A DNA stretch of 64,000 bases, from NCBI GenBank assembly GCA_964436125.1, contig CAYTBT010000006.1, positions 1-64,000 of the forward strand, given 5' to 3'. Made by a program: the position numbers and the translations under genes. A model generated the notes under the pieces. That model was not told the origin of the DNA. It was given only the letters and a program-made list of their open reading frames with translations, and did no database searches. Of the stretch, positions 16,891 through 26,438 are shown piece after piece (within the stretch, counting starts at the first letter, position 1; every line of letters starts with the position of its first letter). This DNA comes from CAYRFF01 sp964436125 (GTDB taxonomy: Bacteria > Bacteroidota > Bacteroidia > Chitinophagales > Saprospiraceae).

Positions 16891-19326
16891 ATGATAACAA
16901 TGAAACAATATATCCTACTGATCTTTGCGCTCTTCCTGAGTACAGTGAATGTTATGGGCCAGACCAAAAATGCTTATCTCAACGCTGCTCAGATTGCTTA
17001 TGATAATGAAGATTATTATTCGGCATTTTCTTATTATCAAGAGGTTCTTAAATTTGACGTAGAAGATATTAACCTCTATTATCAAGCTGCCAATGCAGCT
17101 CGTAAATTCCGTGCCTACATCTATGCAGATACCCTTTATTCCAAGGTTCTCGCAGAAGAAGATGATAATCAATTTCCGGATGCCATGTTTTACGCCGCTT
17201 CAGTAAAACAGAAGCTGGGTGAATATGACAAGGCAAAAGAATACTACAGTTTATATCTTTCTGAACAAGGTGGTGAAAATGAATTCATGACCCAAAAAGC
17301 TCAAAAAGAAATCAAGGCTATTGACTGGGCACTTGAGCAGATTGAGCTAGCCGATGAAACCGGGAATACTGAAAGCGAACGATTACAGAGCGTCAATACA
17401 CCTCATTCAGAATTTGGGGCGTATAAACTTGGAGATAGCTTGTACTTTACCTCATTGAGATTTGAAATAGAGAAAAAAGATGTTTTCCCGACCAAGACTT
17501 ATTCGCGTATTTTATTATCACAAGATTCAACAGATGATGGTGAAATAATCGGGAAGGATCTGAGTCCGATTGATACACGACATATAGCGCATACCTCTTT
17601 TAATGGGGACAAATCCATAATGTATTTTACTATCTGCGAATATCGTACAGCTGATAATATCCGTTGCGATCTTTATTCAGTTGCGATGAAAGATGGCAAT
17701 ATTGATGGCACGCCACATAAAATTAATATCAAGGATGGCGACACGCTGCATACCTTTACGCAACCTGCATGGGCTGAACTAGCCGATGGGAAGGAAGTTC
17801 TTTTCTTTGTCTCGGATATGGAAGGCGGTGAGGGGCTAAACGATATATGGTACACAGCGATTCAATCCGATAGCAGCTATGGGGAGCCGGTAAATGTCCG
17901 AGATCTCAATACAGCATACAATGATATTACGCCGTATTATGATCAAGCAAGTTCTACTTTATACTTCAGTTCAGATGGATATCTCGGCTTCGGAGGTTAT
18001 GACATTTTTAGTTCTCAGATAACGGAATCAGGCTGGTCCAAAGCTTATAATGTAGGTGCCCCACTTAATTCAAGTTTTAATGATATCTATCCGATGATAG
18101 ACAACGCGTCGGATAAAGTGTACTATTCTTCCAATCGAAAGGGTTCACTTTACCTAGATGCTAAACAAAAAGGTTGCTGCTACGATATTTATAAGGGGGA
18201 ATTACCTTATCTGAAACATAAGTTGATAGTTCAGGTGTACGATGATTATACCCGAGATTCAATATTCGGAGCAGAAGTAAGCTTATTGAGCAAAGTAAGC
18301 GAAAATCTCATCGATAAGCAGCAAGATCAGGATAGTATGCAATACGCTTTTAAGGTGAAGCGGAACAAAGAGTATATAATTAAAGGTATTAAAGAAGGTT
18401 ATCTGCCTGAAGAAGTGACATTCTCCACGGTAAATGTTCCTGATACCGGCGATATCATAAAGAAGATATTCTTGAAAACAGAAGACTTGCACCTCGATGT
18501 ATTTGTGTGGGATGCACGCGACAAATCTGCAATTAGGGGAGCTGAAGTAACATTAATTGACAATGAGGAGAATACAATAGATACGATTACCCTTGCTTCC
18601 AATGACTTTCACTTTGTCCTCGATCGCGATAAGACTTATACAATTATTGCAAGCAGGAAAGGATTTAAACCTGCAACTGTGCAGCTCAATCCGGCGGATT
18701 ATAGGAATCAGAGTTTAATAAGAAAAGACTTGTATCTACTAGTAGGGGGCTTGAAAGATTTCCTACCACTCGTACTTTACTTTGATAATGATAAACCCAA
18801 TTCCAATTCATGGTCCAAATCGACGAATATCTTATACACAGAGACATTCCCTCCGTATTTTGACAGGATGAATACCTTTATTGATATATATGGCGCACCG
18901 CTAGATGCAACGGGAAAAGAGCGGACTGCAACCCAGTTTGATAATTTCTTTTACACAGAAGTGAAGAAAGGAAATGATGACTTAATTACCTTTTTAGGCG
19001 TACTGGACAAAGCACTCGAAAAAGGGAAGGAGGTAGAGATTTATCTGAAAGGTTATACGAGTCCGAGAGCATCAGAAGCATATAATATCATTCTGGGAAT
19101 GAGGAGAATACAGAGTGTGAAGAATAACTTTGTGGAATTCAGCGATGGAAAACTTCTGAAGTATATGAAGAGTGGACAGCTGGAAATACGCTTGAAATCG
19201 TTTGGGGAAACAACGGCGCCGAGCGATGTCATCAGCGACCTGAAAGATGAAAGGAACTCGATTTATAGTTACAAGGCATCCAAGGAAAGAAGGGTGGAAA
19301 TAATAGGTGTAAACATTGAAGAGTAA
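16891..19326 (+). CDS. OmpA-family envelope protein with TPR and PD40 repeats (PorE-like)
   Basis: 811 residues. Signal peptide (MKQYILLIFALFLSTVNVMG, best start the second ATG at 16900), TPR-like helices (about 30-125), a WD40-like PD40 beta-propeller region (about 170-430, with SSDGYLGFGGYDIF and YYSSNRKGS), two CarboxypepD-regulatory-like beta domains (about 440-620) and a C-terminal OmpA-like domain. In that last domain the usual peptidoglycan-contacting Asp of GHTD is replaced (GYTSPRASEAYN), while the Arg of MRRIQSV and the ERRVEI end are kept. This architecture links T9SS/gliding complexes to the cell wall. It lies between porP and the adhesin in one operon. Confidence 0.87.
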   Translation: MITMKQYILLIFALFLSTVNVMGQTKNAYLNAAQIAYDNEDYYSAFSYYQEVLKFDVEDINLYYQAANAARKFRAYIYADTLYSKVLAEEDDNQFPDAMFYAASVKQKLGEYDKAKEYYSLYLSEQGGENEFMTQKAQKEIKAIDWALEQIELADETGNTESERLQSVNTPHSEFGAYKLGDSLYFTSLRFEIEKKDVFPTKTYSRILLSQDSTDDGEIIGKDLSPIDTRHIAHTSFNGDKSIMYFTICEYRTADNIRCDLYSVAMKDGNIDGTPHKINIKDGDTLHTFTQPAWAELADGKEVLFFVSDMEGGEGLNDIWYTAIQSDSSYGEPVNVRDLNTAYNDITPYYDQASSTLYFSSDGYLGFGGYDIFSSQITESGWSKAYNVGAPLNSSFNDIYPMIDNASDKVYYSSNRKGSLYLDAKQKGCCYDIYKGELPYLKHKLIVQVYDDYTRDSIFGAEVSLLSKVSENLIDKQQDQDSMQYAFKVKRNKEYIIKGIKEGYLPEEVTFSTVNVPDTGDIIKKIFLKTEDLHLDVFVWDARDKSAIRGAEVTLIDNEENTIDTITLASNDFHFVLDRDKTYTIIASRKGFKPATVQLNPADYRNQSLIRKDLYLLVGGLKDFLPLVLYFDNDKPNSNSWSKSTNILYTETFPPYFDRMNTFIDIYGAPLDATGKERTATQFDNFFYTEVKKGNDDLITFLGVLDKALEKGKEVEIYLKGYTSPRASEAYNIILGMRRIQSVKNNFVEFSDGKLLKYMKSGQLEIRLKSFGETTAPSDVISDLKDERNSIYSYKASKERRVEIIGVNIEE

Positions 19327-19339
19327 ATAAAGGAATTCT

Positions 19340-22300
19340 ATGAACTTATATCATATAAATCAGAAATCATATTTGCGCATGAAATACATTCGATGCATAT
19401 TGATTGTGATGTTGCTTGGGGTTTTTATGGAAGCTCAAGCCACTCACATTGTCGGTGGAAATCTACAGTATCGTTGCTTGGGTAATGATCAATATGAGAT
19501 TACACTTTATTTTCTCAGGGATTGTATCAATGCCAATCCCGAGGCAGTTGTCGATAGTCCTGCCATTGTTTCATTTTATGATGTAAACTATAAGCCGATA
19601 AATACAGTAGGTGAACTCGGTGCTATCGGACACATCAAGATGGAATATTATACGATGGATACTTTATTCAGCCTGATTAATAATCCATGTTACACTGCAG
19701 GAGGAACTGTCTGCGTTGAAAAAACGGTTTATAAGGATACGGTGAGATTGCCTTTCCGACCCGGTGGTTATCGCCTTGCCTATCAACGTTGCTGTAGAAA
19801 TATTCTCATTCAGAACGTTATAGTCGATCCATTGCTTTCCGGTGCGACCTATGAATTATATATTTCTGAAGAAGCCTTAAATGAATGTAATTCAGGCCCA
19901 CAACTAAAAGATTTTCCGGAACTCTATGTCTGCGTAAATAATGAATTTAGATTTGATCAATCATATACTGATGCCGAGGGAGACTCTATCGTCTATTCTC
20001 TCTGTAAACCCAATGCAGGCGCAAGTAAAGAGCATCCGATACCAGGCGTACATCCACCGGCACCATTTCCACAGATAGAATGGAATCCAGGCTATTCTAC
20101 GCTCGATATGATGGGGAATCCCGCTGATCCGGTTACGATATCACAAGATGGTATTATTACAGGTACACCGGTGAATATAGGAACTTATCTCATTGGATTC
20201 TGTATTAAGGAATACCGCGATGGGAAACTACTTACAAGCACTATAAGAGACTTTGAGGTTACCGTTCTTCCCTGTGAAGAAGTTCCGCAAGCACGCATAG
20301 GCCTTCCCAATGTTATCTGTAATGGGACTGAAGTTGATTTCATCAACAATAGTGTAAATGCAGAGTATTATAAATGGTACTTTGATTTAAGTGATACTAC
20401 TTTAACATCCACGGAAGAAAGCCCGACCTTTACATATCAGGATACCGGTTGTTATGAAATTATGCTTGTCGTTACCTCAGACTCGATATGTTTTGATACC
20501 GCTCGCCAGACCTTATGTGTCTATGAGGATACCATGGAACCTTCATTTGACTACGAGAGCCTGGGGGCTTGTAGTGATTCCTCTATTGTTTACTTTTATA
20601 ATACCTCGGTAGACACCTTGACCGGAATCGTCGAAGCTGAATGGGAAATCAGAATAGGAAATGACACTATACAATTAAGCGGTGATACAATTGCATATAC
20701 CTTTACTGAGGAAGGAACAGCATCTGTAACTCTTACCGTGACATCAGCCACCGGTTGTACGGAATCTTATACGGAGGATAATGTTGAAATAAACTTCTTC
20801 GACCTGGAACTTGAAGGCGATTCCTTATCCGTGTGTCGTGGCTCCTCAATTACGCTTATCAAGAATGGGGATCCCAATCTCACATATACGTATGAACCTA
20901 CAACAGGTCTAGATCTCTTAAATCCGCATAATCCTATTGCTAGTCCGGATAGCAGCATTACTTATGTTATAACAGTTACCGACGGAGTCTGCAGCATAAC
21001 GGATTCTGTGTATGTTGAAGTGAAAGGAGAAGATTTTGATATCATAGATCTATCAGACGATTGTAGTACGACAAAAATCTTAACTACAAGTAATAATAGC
21101 CATATATCGATTGTGTGGTCTGAAGATCCTTCCTTCGGGAATTTCATCGGGATTGAAGATACACTTGAGGTAGAAGTGACAGGAGAAAAAACAATTTATG
21201 TTGTTGTTCAAGATACCTCTATCGGTTGTTCAATTAAAGATTCAATTACACTTCAATATGAAGGAATTAAACTCGATTATGCAGATAGCTTGAGCTTGTG
21301 TGCAGGAACAGAGACTGAAGTAACCATTAAAAATCTTAATGCACAACACGATGTAGAAATTAGCTGGGAAAACAATCCTATTATTACTTCATCATTGGAT
21401 AGCTCGACAATAACTGTCTTGTCAACTGAAGTAGGAGAGAATCAACTCATCTTTTTTGCGGAAGCTGACAATGGCTGTACACTCAGAGATACGATAATTG
21501 TGGAATTTAAAGATTCATTAGACGTGGATTTTGCTTTCGCAAATGAATGTGGCTCGCTCACCGTTGAATTCACCAATAATTCCGACGCCGGGAATTACAA
21601 TTGGGTATTTGGCGATGGAGAAACGAGCACTGAAGAAAATCCGACGCATACATATACAGAGCCCGGCACATATACAGTAAGTCTTACGATTGTTAATGGA
21701 TGTAGCTCCACAATGACTCAGACGATCAGTGTAGATACTTTTGATGTCGGTGATATTCAAGACCAGGTTTCTAGTTGTTTTGGCAATCCGGTCCAGCTTA
21801 ATCCAGGCGGTAATCCAGACTTGAATTATGCGTGGTCGCCGGAAAATGGATTGGACGATCCTACATCTTATAATCCGACGGCAAGTATAAGCGATTCCAC
21901 CTGGTATTATGTGACGATTACCGATGACGATACAGATTGTAGAAGTATAGATTCAATACTCGTTATACCCGTAGATTCGTTTACCGTAACCGCCAGTCCG
22001 GATATTCAAGTTTGTTCTGATGATCCGGTATGGATTGTGGCAAGCTCATCTGAAGGAAGTATTGTATGGCTAGATGATGCAGGTCAAGTTGTAGGATCAA
22101 CAGATTCTCTCCTTGTAACACCGGGTGATAGCGAATATTATGTTGCCACTGCAAGCGTTGAAACATGTGTTGTTACAGACACGGTATATGTAAGTTTAAT
22201 CGACCTAGATGATATTCTTACAATTACGGCAATACCAGATACCATCGACTTTGGTGAAACAAGCCAACTTGAGGTGAGTGGAGGAAGTGGAAATTATACC

Positions 22301-22738
22301 TATAGTTGGGAGCCATCTGACTATCTTGATGATCCGACAATCCCCAATCCTGTAGCCAAACCTAAGGAAACGACAACTTATTGCGTTACCGTTACGGATG
22401 GTAGCGATTGCGAAGCCGTTAAATGTGTTACGGTTGTCGTGCGCTCCGCAGCATGTGAACCACCATACGTCTTTATGCCCAATGCCTTTTCACCTAATAA
22501 TGATGGCGTCAATGATGTCTTGTATGTCCGCGGTGAACCAATTACCGATATCACATGGATGATTTATAATCGATGGGGTGAAAAGGTCTTTGCAACAAAT
22601 AATCCGACAGAAGGATGGGATGGTACGGATAAGAACGGCAAAATAGTGCCGGATGACGTTTATGGATATTACTTTAAAGTTACCTGTGGGGATGGAGACA
22701 CTTATGAGGAAAAGGGAAATGTCTCCCTGATTAGATAG
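19340..22738 (+). CDS. Giant PKD-repeat surface protein with T9SS type B (gliding-type) C-terminal domain
   Basis: 1132 residues. A signal peptide precedes HIVGGNLQYRC, a common start of large Bacteroidota adhesins. Several Ig/PKD-like domains follow; the clearest is YNWVFGDGETSTEENPTHTY (about 754-773). The last ~85 residues are the CHU_C/type B sorting domain with AFSPNNDGVNDVLYV, IYNRWGEKVF and GWDGTDKNGK. It is exported by T9SS and held at the surface, probably by the PorP/OmpA pair encoded upstream. I keep the first ATG because AAAGGA lies eight bases before it; the ATG at 19379 gives a shorter signal peptide and is an alternative. Rich in Asp, Thr and paired Cys. Confidence 0.9.
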   Translation: MNLYHINQKSYLRMKYIRCILIVMLLGVFMEAQATHIVGGNLQYRCLGNDQYEITLYFLRDCINANPEAVVDSPAIVSFYDVNYKPINTVGELGAIGHIKMEYYTMDTLFSLINNPCYTAGGTVCVEKTVYKDTVRLPFRPGGYRLAYQRCCRNILIQNVIVDPLLSGATYELYISEEALNECNSGPQLKDFPELYVCVNNEFRFDQSYTDAEGDSIVYSLCKPNAGASKEHPIPGVHPPAPFPQIEWNPGYSTLDMMGNPADPVTISQDGIITGTPVNIGTYLIGFCIKEYRDGKLLTSTIRDFEVTVLPCEEVPQARIGLPNVICNGTEVDFINNSVNAEYYKWYFDLSDTTLTSTEESPTFTYQDTGCYEIMLVVTSDSICFDTARQTLCVYEDTMEPSFDYESLGACSDSSIVYFYNTSVDTLTGIVEAEWEIRIGNDTIQLSGDTIAYTFTEEGTASVTLTVTSATGCTESYTEDNVEINFFDLELEGDSLSVCRGSSITLIKNGDPNLTYTYEPTTGLDLLNPHNPIASPDSSITYVITVTDGVCSITDSVYVEVKGEDFDIIDLSDDCSTTKILTTSNNSHISIVWSEDPSFGNFIGIEDTLEVEVTGEKTIYVVVQDTSIGCSIKDSITLQYEGIKLDYADSLSLCAGTETEVTIKNLNAQHDVEISWENNPIITSSLDSSTITVLSTEVGENQLIFFAEADNGCTLRDTIIVEFKDSLDVDFAFANECGSLTVEFTNNSDAGNYNWVFGDGETSTEENPTHTYTEPGTYTVSLTIVNGCSSTMTQTISVDTFDVGDIQDQVSSCFGNPVQLNPGGNPDLNYAWSPENGLDDPTSYNPTASISDSTWYYVTITDDDTDCRSIDSILVIPVDSFTVTASPDIQVCSDDPVWIVASSSEGSIVWLDDAGQVVGSTDSLLVTPGDSEYYVATASVETCVVTDTVYVSLIDLDDILTITAIPDTIDFGETSQLEVSGGSGNYTYSWEPSDYLDDPTIPNPVAKPKETTTYCVTVTDGSDCEAVKCVTVVVRSAACEPPYVFMPNAFSPNNDGVNDVLYVRGEPITDITWMIYNRWGEKVFATNNPTEGWDGTDKNGKIVPDDVYGYYFKVTCGDGDTYEEKGNVSLIR

Positions 22739-22949
22739 ATTTTATCCTGAAATAGGACGACTTGTATTATCGTATTTACGCTTAATCCTATGCTTTTATT
22801 TGTAGATTATGGCATTTCCTATAAAATATTGCCCAAATTATCGAAATTCAAGCATATTTTATACCATTACATGCAACCATTTTCTGCTTAAAGTATGTTA
22901 ATAAACGTATAATGATAATTTTATCACGTAAACTAAAACAAAGAGTATT

Positions 22950-23393
22950 ATGAAAAAGTATTTCAAAGAAAGCGCATTGCTATTATTGGTAGTAGGTTTC
23001 TTAGGTGTTACTGCTTGTGAAAATGCGAGCGATTCAACGCAAGATGCAGTTAATTCCGTGACGGAAAAAGTTGATAAGGCAGCGGATAAAGCTGGTGAAG
23101 CAGTTCGTGAAGTTGCAGAATCTGCCAAGGAGAAGGCTGGAAATCTCTATGATGAAATTACCGGTTCTGATCAGATTGATTCCACGATCGATGACCTGAA
23201 AAATGCTATGAACGATGCAAGTGATGGGGCCAAGGCAAAGTATCAAAAAGTTGTTGACAAATTAGAGTCTTATAAGGAGCAAATAAAGAAAATGAGCGAA
23301 GAAGGAAGCTTCGGAACTCAAGATAAAATTCAGAAATTGCAGGAAGATATTAAGGCTACGCTTCAGAAGGCAAAAGAATTGCTTGCGCAATAA
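22950..23393 (+). CDS. Small helical lipoprotein
   Basis: 147 residues. The signal peptide ends in VTAC (Cys 23), a good lipobox. The mature protein is almost entirely amphipathic helix, with Ala/Lys/Glu-rich 11-mer-like segments (KVDKAADKAGEAVREVAE) similar in style to LEA/YtxH-type stress proteins. No enzyme motif is present. It is monocistronic, closed by a strong terminator at 23420-23454. A role in envelope stress or periplasmic spacing is only a guess. Confidence 0.75.
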   Translation: MKKYFKESALLLLVVGFLGVTACENASDSTQDAVNSVTEKVDKAADKAGEAVREVAESAKEKAGNLYDEITGSDQIDSTIDDLKNAMNDASDGAKAKYQKVVDKLESYKEQIKKMSEEGSFGTQDKIQKLQEDIKATLQKAKELLAQ

Positions 23394-23419
23394 TTAACAA
23401 GATTAAACATTCAGCACAG

Positions 23420-23454
23420 ATGGTTATCGGGCTTCTGCTCGGTAACCATTTTTT
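23420..23454 (+). terminator. Rho-independent terminator of the helical lipoprotein gene
   Basis: A 13-bp stem (23420-23432 with 23437-23449, two G-U pairs) closes a TTCT loop and is followed by six T residues. Confidence 0.85.
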
Positions 23455-23536
23455 ATGCCTTGTTCATTGCATGATTTGGGTATTGCCTGTGTTCATTTAG
23501 TACAGGAATAAAACATTAAATGCAATCCAGGTGCAT

Positions 23537-24133
23537 TTATCTATCCTTGATTTCATTCCAAGTCTTAAATAAGCTTTCTTGTTCGGGTAGATTATCCGGT
23601 AGATGCCTTAATGCTTTACTTTCCTTCCATGCTTTTTTCATATCTTCCGGAAGAGTCTGATACAATGCCGTCCCCTTGGATTTCCATGCGAGCATCTTAT
23701 CGCTTACTTCCTTCACTTTACGAGCGGGATTTCCGACAAGCAAAGAACGAGGCTCAATGATTGAATCAGCTTTCACAAATGCCAGAGCACCCACAATAGA
23801 CCCTTCGCCGAGTTCCACATTATCCATAATAACGGCATTCATCCCGATAAGGCAATCAGCACCTATATGAGAGCCATGTATAATAGCTCCATGGCCGATA
23901 TGTGCATTTTCTTCAAGGACAACTGTTACACCAGGGAACATGTGGATTGTACAATTTTCCTGGATATTACAGCCATCTTTTACTATTATTCCTCCCCAAT
24001 CTCCGCGTATCGCAGCTCCAGGGCCGACATAGACGTTTTTCCCTATCTGCACATTGCCTGTAACTGCTGCCTGCGGATGAATGAAACTCGATTTATGTAC
24101 TACGGGAGTGAAACTTTTAAATTCGTATATCAT
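23537..24133 (-). CDS. paaY: Gamma-carbonic-anhydrase-like hexapeptide protein (PaaY-like)
   Basis: 198 residues. Left-handed beta-helix repeats start at VTGNVQIGKNVYVGPGAAIRGDWG. The metal-binding His residues are visible in CTIHMFPG and AHIGHGAIIHG, the pattern of gamma-class carbonic anhydrases and of PaaY, a thioesterase of the phenylacetate pathway. The C-terminal extension after VGNPARKVKEVSD matches the longer PaaY form. The gene follows a PcaF/PaaJ-type thiolase by 31 bp, which favours PaaY. No other paa genes are in the window, so the pathway call is tentative. Confidence 0.75.
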   Translation of the reverse strand: MIYEFKSFTPVVHKSSFIHPQAAVTGNVQIGKNVYVGPGAAIRGDWGGIIVKDGCNIQENCTIHMFPGVTVVLEENAHIGHGAIIHGSHIGADCLIGMNAVIMDNVELGEGSIVGALAFVKADSIIEPRSLLVGNPARKVKEVSDKMLAWKSKGTALYQTLPEDMKKAWKESKALRHLPDNLPEQESLFKTWNEIKDR

Positions 24134-24164
24134 ACTATGGTATTTAAGCTTAAACAGTTAAGAA

Positions 24165-25373
24165 TTATCGCACATTCTCCAATATTACAGCATAGCCTTG
24201 ACCTACGCCCACACATAAACAGACAAGAGCATATTTTCCTCCGATTTTGCCGAGCTCGATAGAGGCCGTCTGAAGAATCCTACTTCCGGTCATGCCCAGT
24301 GGATGACCGAGGGCAATCGCACCGCCATTGGGATTAATGCGTGGGTCGTCAGGCGCTATGCCGAATTCCTCAGCACACGCGATAATCTGTGCTGCAAATG
24401 CCTCGTTTATTTCTATGATATCCATGTCTTTTAATGTCAAGCCCGCTCTTTTAAGGGCCTTCCTGGCTGCATAAACTGGACCGATTCCCATAATGCGCGG
24501 CTCTACACCGACAACAGCTGTAGCGACAAATCGTGTCTGAGGTATCAAATCATATCTCTTTATTGCCTCTTCTGAACCTACCAACATTGCTGCAGCCCCA
24601 TCATTGAGGCCCGAGGAATTACCGGCTGTAACCGAACCGCCTTCCTTGAAGGCAGGTCGTAATTTACTTAATATTTCCACCGTTGTAGAAGGCCTGATAA
24701 ATTCATCATCTTTAAAGATTATGTCATCACTTTTACGCTGAGGAATACTCACCGGAATAATCTCTTCAGAAAATCGGCCATTCTCCCTTGCCCGGGCTGC
24801 TTTTTGTTGCGATAAAGCCGCAAATGTATCCTGAGAGTTACGACTGATCTTATATTTCTCTACAAGATTCTCCGCTGTCTGTCCCATAGCCTCCGTGCCA
24901 TATAATTTTTCCATCTTTGGGTTGATGAAACGCCAGCCAAAGCTAGAATCATATATCTGAGAATCATTTCCATAAGCCCTTGATGACTTGGAAATAACGT
25001 AAGGGCCGCGTGTCATGTGTTCAACTCCTCCGGTGATAAAAATATCGCCTTCGTCGGCTGCAATTGCCCTGCGTGCCTGTACTGCTGTGGACATTCCCGA
25101 TGAGCATAATCGGTTGACCGTCTCTCCCGGAACACTGAAAGGTATGCCTGCCAATAGAAGTGCCATTCTAGCAATATTGCGGTTATCTTCACCTGCTTGA
25201 TTGGCACAACCCAAGATGACATCGTCATAATCCTCAAGTGGAATAGAGGGATTACGCTCTGTTATAGCTTTAATGGGAATTGCAGCAAGATCATCGGTTC
25301 TCACAGGTGAAAGTGTACCTCGGAATCGACCTATCGCCGTCCTTATTCCGTCTATAATATATGCTTGTCTCAT
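24165..25373 (-). CDS. paaJ: Acetyl-CoA C-acyltransferase, PcaF/PaaJ-type thiolase
   Basis: 402 residues, full length. Nucleophile Cys 90 in NRLCSSGM, His 357 in GGAIALGHPLG and the second active Cys 387 in CVGVGQG are all present. NEAFAAQ is also conserved. The long insertion RGPYVISK and DSSFGWRFINPKM fit the 3-oxoadipyl-CoA / 3-oxo-5,6-dehydrosuberyl-CoA thiolases. It makes acetyl-CoA from the beta-ketoacyl-CoA, and with PaaY downstream suggests aromatic acid breakdown. General fatty-acid thiolase is the alternative. Confidence 0.85.
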   Translation of the reverse strand: MRQAYIIDGIRTAIGRFRGTLSPVRTDDLAAIPIKAITERNPSIPLEDYDDVILGCANQAGEDNRNIARMALLLAGIPFSVPGETVNRLCSSGMSTAVQARRAIAADEGDIFITGGVEHMTRGPYVISKSSRAYGNDSQIYDSSFGWRFINPKMEKLYGTEAMGQTAENLVEKYKISRNSQDTFAALSQQKAARARENGRFSEEIIPVSIPQRKSDDIIFKDDEFIRPSTTVEILSKLRPAFKEGGSVTAGNSSGLNDGAAAMLVGSEEAIKRYDLIPQTRFVATAVVGVEPRIMGIGPVYAARKALKRAGLTLKDMDIIEINEAFAAQIIACAEEFGIAPDDPRINPNGGAIALGHPLGMTGSRILQTASIELGKIGGKYALVCLCVGVGQGYAVILENVR

Positions 25374-25830
25374 AAATAATTTTGTTTTCTTACATTGATG
25401 TAATATTCCCTGGGGGATGATGGTTTAACTTGTCATTGTCTCTAAACTTAATCATGGATTATATCTATAAAGCCCACACAGTAGTGTATTGTTACATTGT
25501 TAATTACCTCTATATATCGGAAGGTTATTCTCTTTTTTGCCTACCGAATATTTAGATGCCTACAAATTGTGCATAGTTTACATAGTTTAATTGATAGTGT
25601 ATGCAACCGTCATTTATGACTTTTATCGCTGATTATTGAAGGATTTCTTTCCGGAATTCTACAACTAAATCCCCTCAAAATACAGCACTTTGTATGGCTT
25701 CAAGAATTTAATACCCAGTGATTGTTAATGTTCCTCTTATCCCCGAATAGATTTTCTCCTTTCAACTTTATAAAGGACGTAAAATGACAGCTCACAAAAT
25801 ATTATTCTGAAATTAAATAATGCTGGTACA
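25374..25830. other. 457-bp AT-rich intergenic region, no gene seen
   Basis: I checked for open frames, RNA-like folds and terminators and found none that I can defend. It may hold the thiolase promoter, but no good -7 box lies near 25373. Confidence 0.3.
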
Positions 25831-25832
25831 TT

Positions 25833-25865
25833 TTTCAAAATATTTGTACATAATTTATAGATTTG
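25833..25865 (+). promoter_or_regulatory. Promoter of a short peptide gene
   Basis: TTTC (25833-25836), a 21-bp spacer and a perfect -7 box TAGATTTG (25858-25865). Transcription would start about 25871, just before the short frame at 25883 and 160 bases before a strong terminator. Confidence 0.45.
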
Positions 25866-25882
25866 CGCAACATTATTATGCG

Positions 25883-25999
25883 ATGGCAGTTTACATATTA
25901 AACATGGTACATAGCATTATTAAAACTTATAATAGCAGCGGTTTTCAAGAAAAACCTATAAGCGAACTTATAGAAAATCAAGAAAAGGCTAAGGTATAG
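25883..25999 (+). CDS. Possible 38-residue peptide, with an amber stop inside a longer frame
   Basis: The frame begins MAVYILNMVHSIIKTYNS and runs 38 codons to a TAG. After the TAG the same frame continues for nine more codons (IELVDNDDE) to a TGA, so the original product may have been about 48 residues, shortened by one nonsense change or a read error. A promoter-like element lies 18 bases upstream and a strong terminator at 26032-26070, making a complete small transcription unit. Alternatively the transcript is a small RNA and the frame is chance. Confidence 0.4.
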   Translation: MAVYILNMVHSIIKTYNSSGFQEKPISELIENQEKAKV

Positions 26000-26031
26000 A
26001 TTGAATTAGTTGATAATGATGATGAATGATG

Positions 26032-26070
26032 AAAGAGCGGCAACCTGTCAGGAGATGTCGCTCTTTTTTT
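26032..26070 (+). terminator. Rho-independent terminator of the small unit
   Basis: AAAGAGCGGCA (26032-26042) pairs with TGTCGCTCTTT (26056-26066, one G-U), followed by further T residues to 26070. The loop CCTGTCAGG can pair again. Confidence 0.8.
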
Positions 26071-26106
26071 AGCTCAATTTTTAATAGAGAGCTTGAATTT
26101 CTTGCC

Positions 26107-26244
26107 TTAGCGCGTAAAGATGTAATAAAAAATGACCATACCGACCAATGCTATGAGAATTGCCCATAAATAAAATTGTTTCATAGCAGCTTTTTCCTTC
26201 TTTTCACGTTGTGCTTTCTTAAATGCTCTTGGTTTATTTGACAT
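26107..26244 (-). CDS. 45-residue single-TM small membrane protein
   Basis: Too short for most gene finders. The minus strand encodes a basic N-terminus (MSNKPRAFKKAQREKKEKAA) then one hydrophobic helix (YLWAILIALVGMVIFYYIF) and a stop. The positive-inside rule puts the N-terminus in the cytoplasm. A promoter (TTTG, 20 bp, TACCTTGT) is positioned correctly 25-57 bases upstream, which strengthens the call. Divergent from the DEAD-box helicase gene. Function unknown. Confidence 0.75.
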   Translation of the reverse strand: MSNKPRAFKKAQREKKEKAAMKQFYLWAILIALVGMVIFYYIFTR

Positions 26245-26269
26245 AATTATACTAGTTTATTTCCACAGT

Positions 26270-26301
26270 ACAAGGTATGATATAAATAAGTAGTATGCAA
26301 A
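26270..26301 (-). promoter_or_regulatory. Promoter of the 45-residue membrane protein gene
   Basis: On the minus strand TTTG (26298-26301), 20-bp spacer, TACCTTGT (26270-26277; seven of eight consensus bases). Predicted start about 26263, leader about 20 bases. Confidence 0.5.
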
Positions 26302-26419
26302 TAAAATTAAGCGTGTTTCATCAATTGCCTATTGGTAAGAATATCACATAGCTGAACAATCTAGGAAAAGCAAGCTTACCTATGCAAGAAAGACTAGAAA
26401 ATATTCATCATGAAAAACA

Positions 26420-26430
26420 TTTGCGGAAGC
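26420..26430 (+). repeat. Non-coding copy of the repeated 11-mer TTTGCGGAAGC
   Basis: One of 12 exact copies in the window, here in the leader nine bases before the DEAD-box ATG at 26439. Being outside the likely coding region, it cannot be explained by protein sequence. Confidence 0.7.
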
Positions 26431-26438
26431 ATATATTA

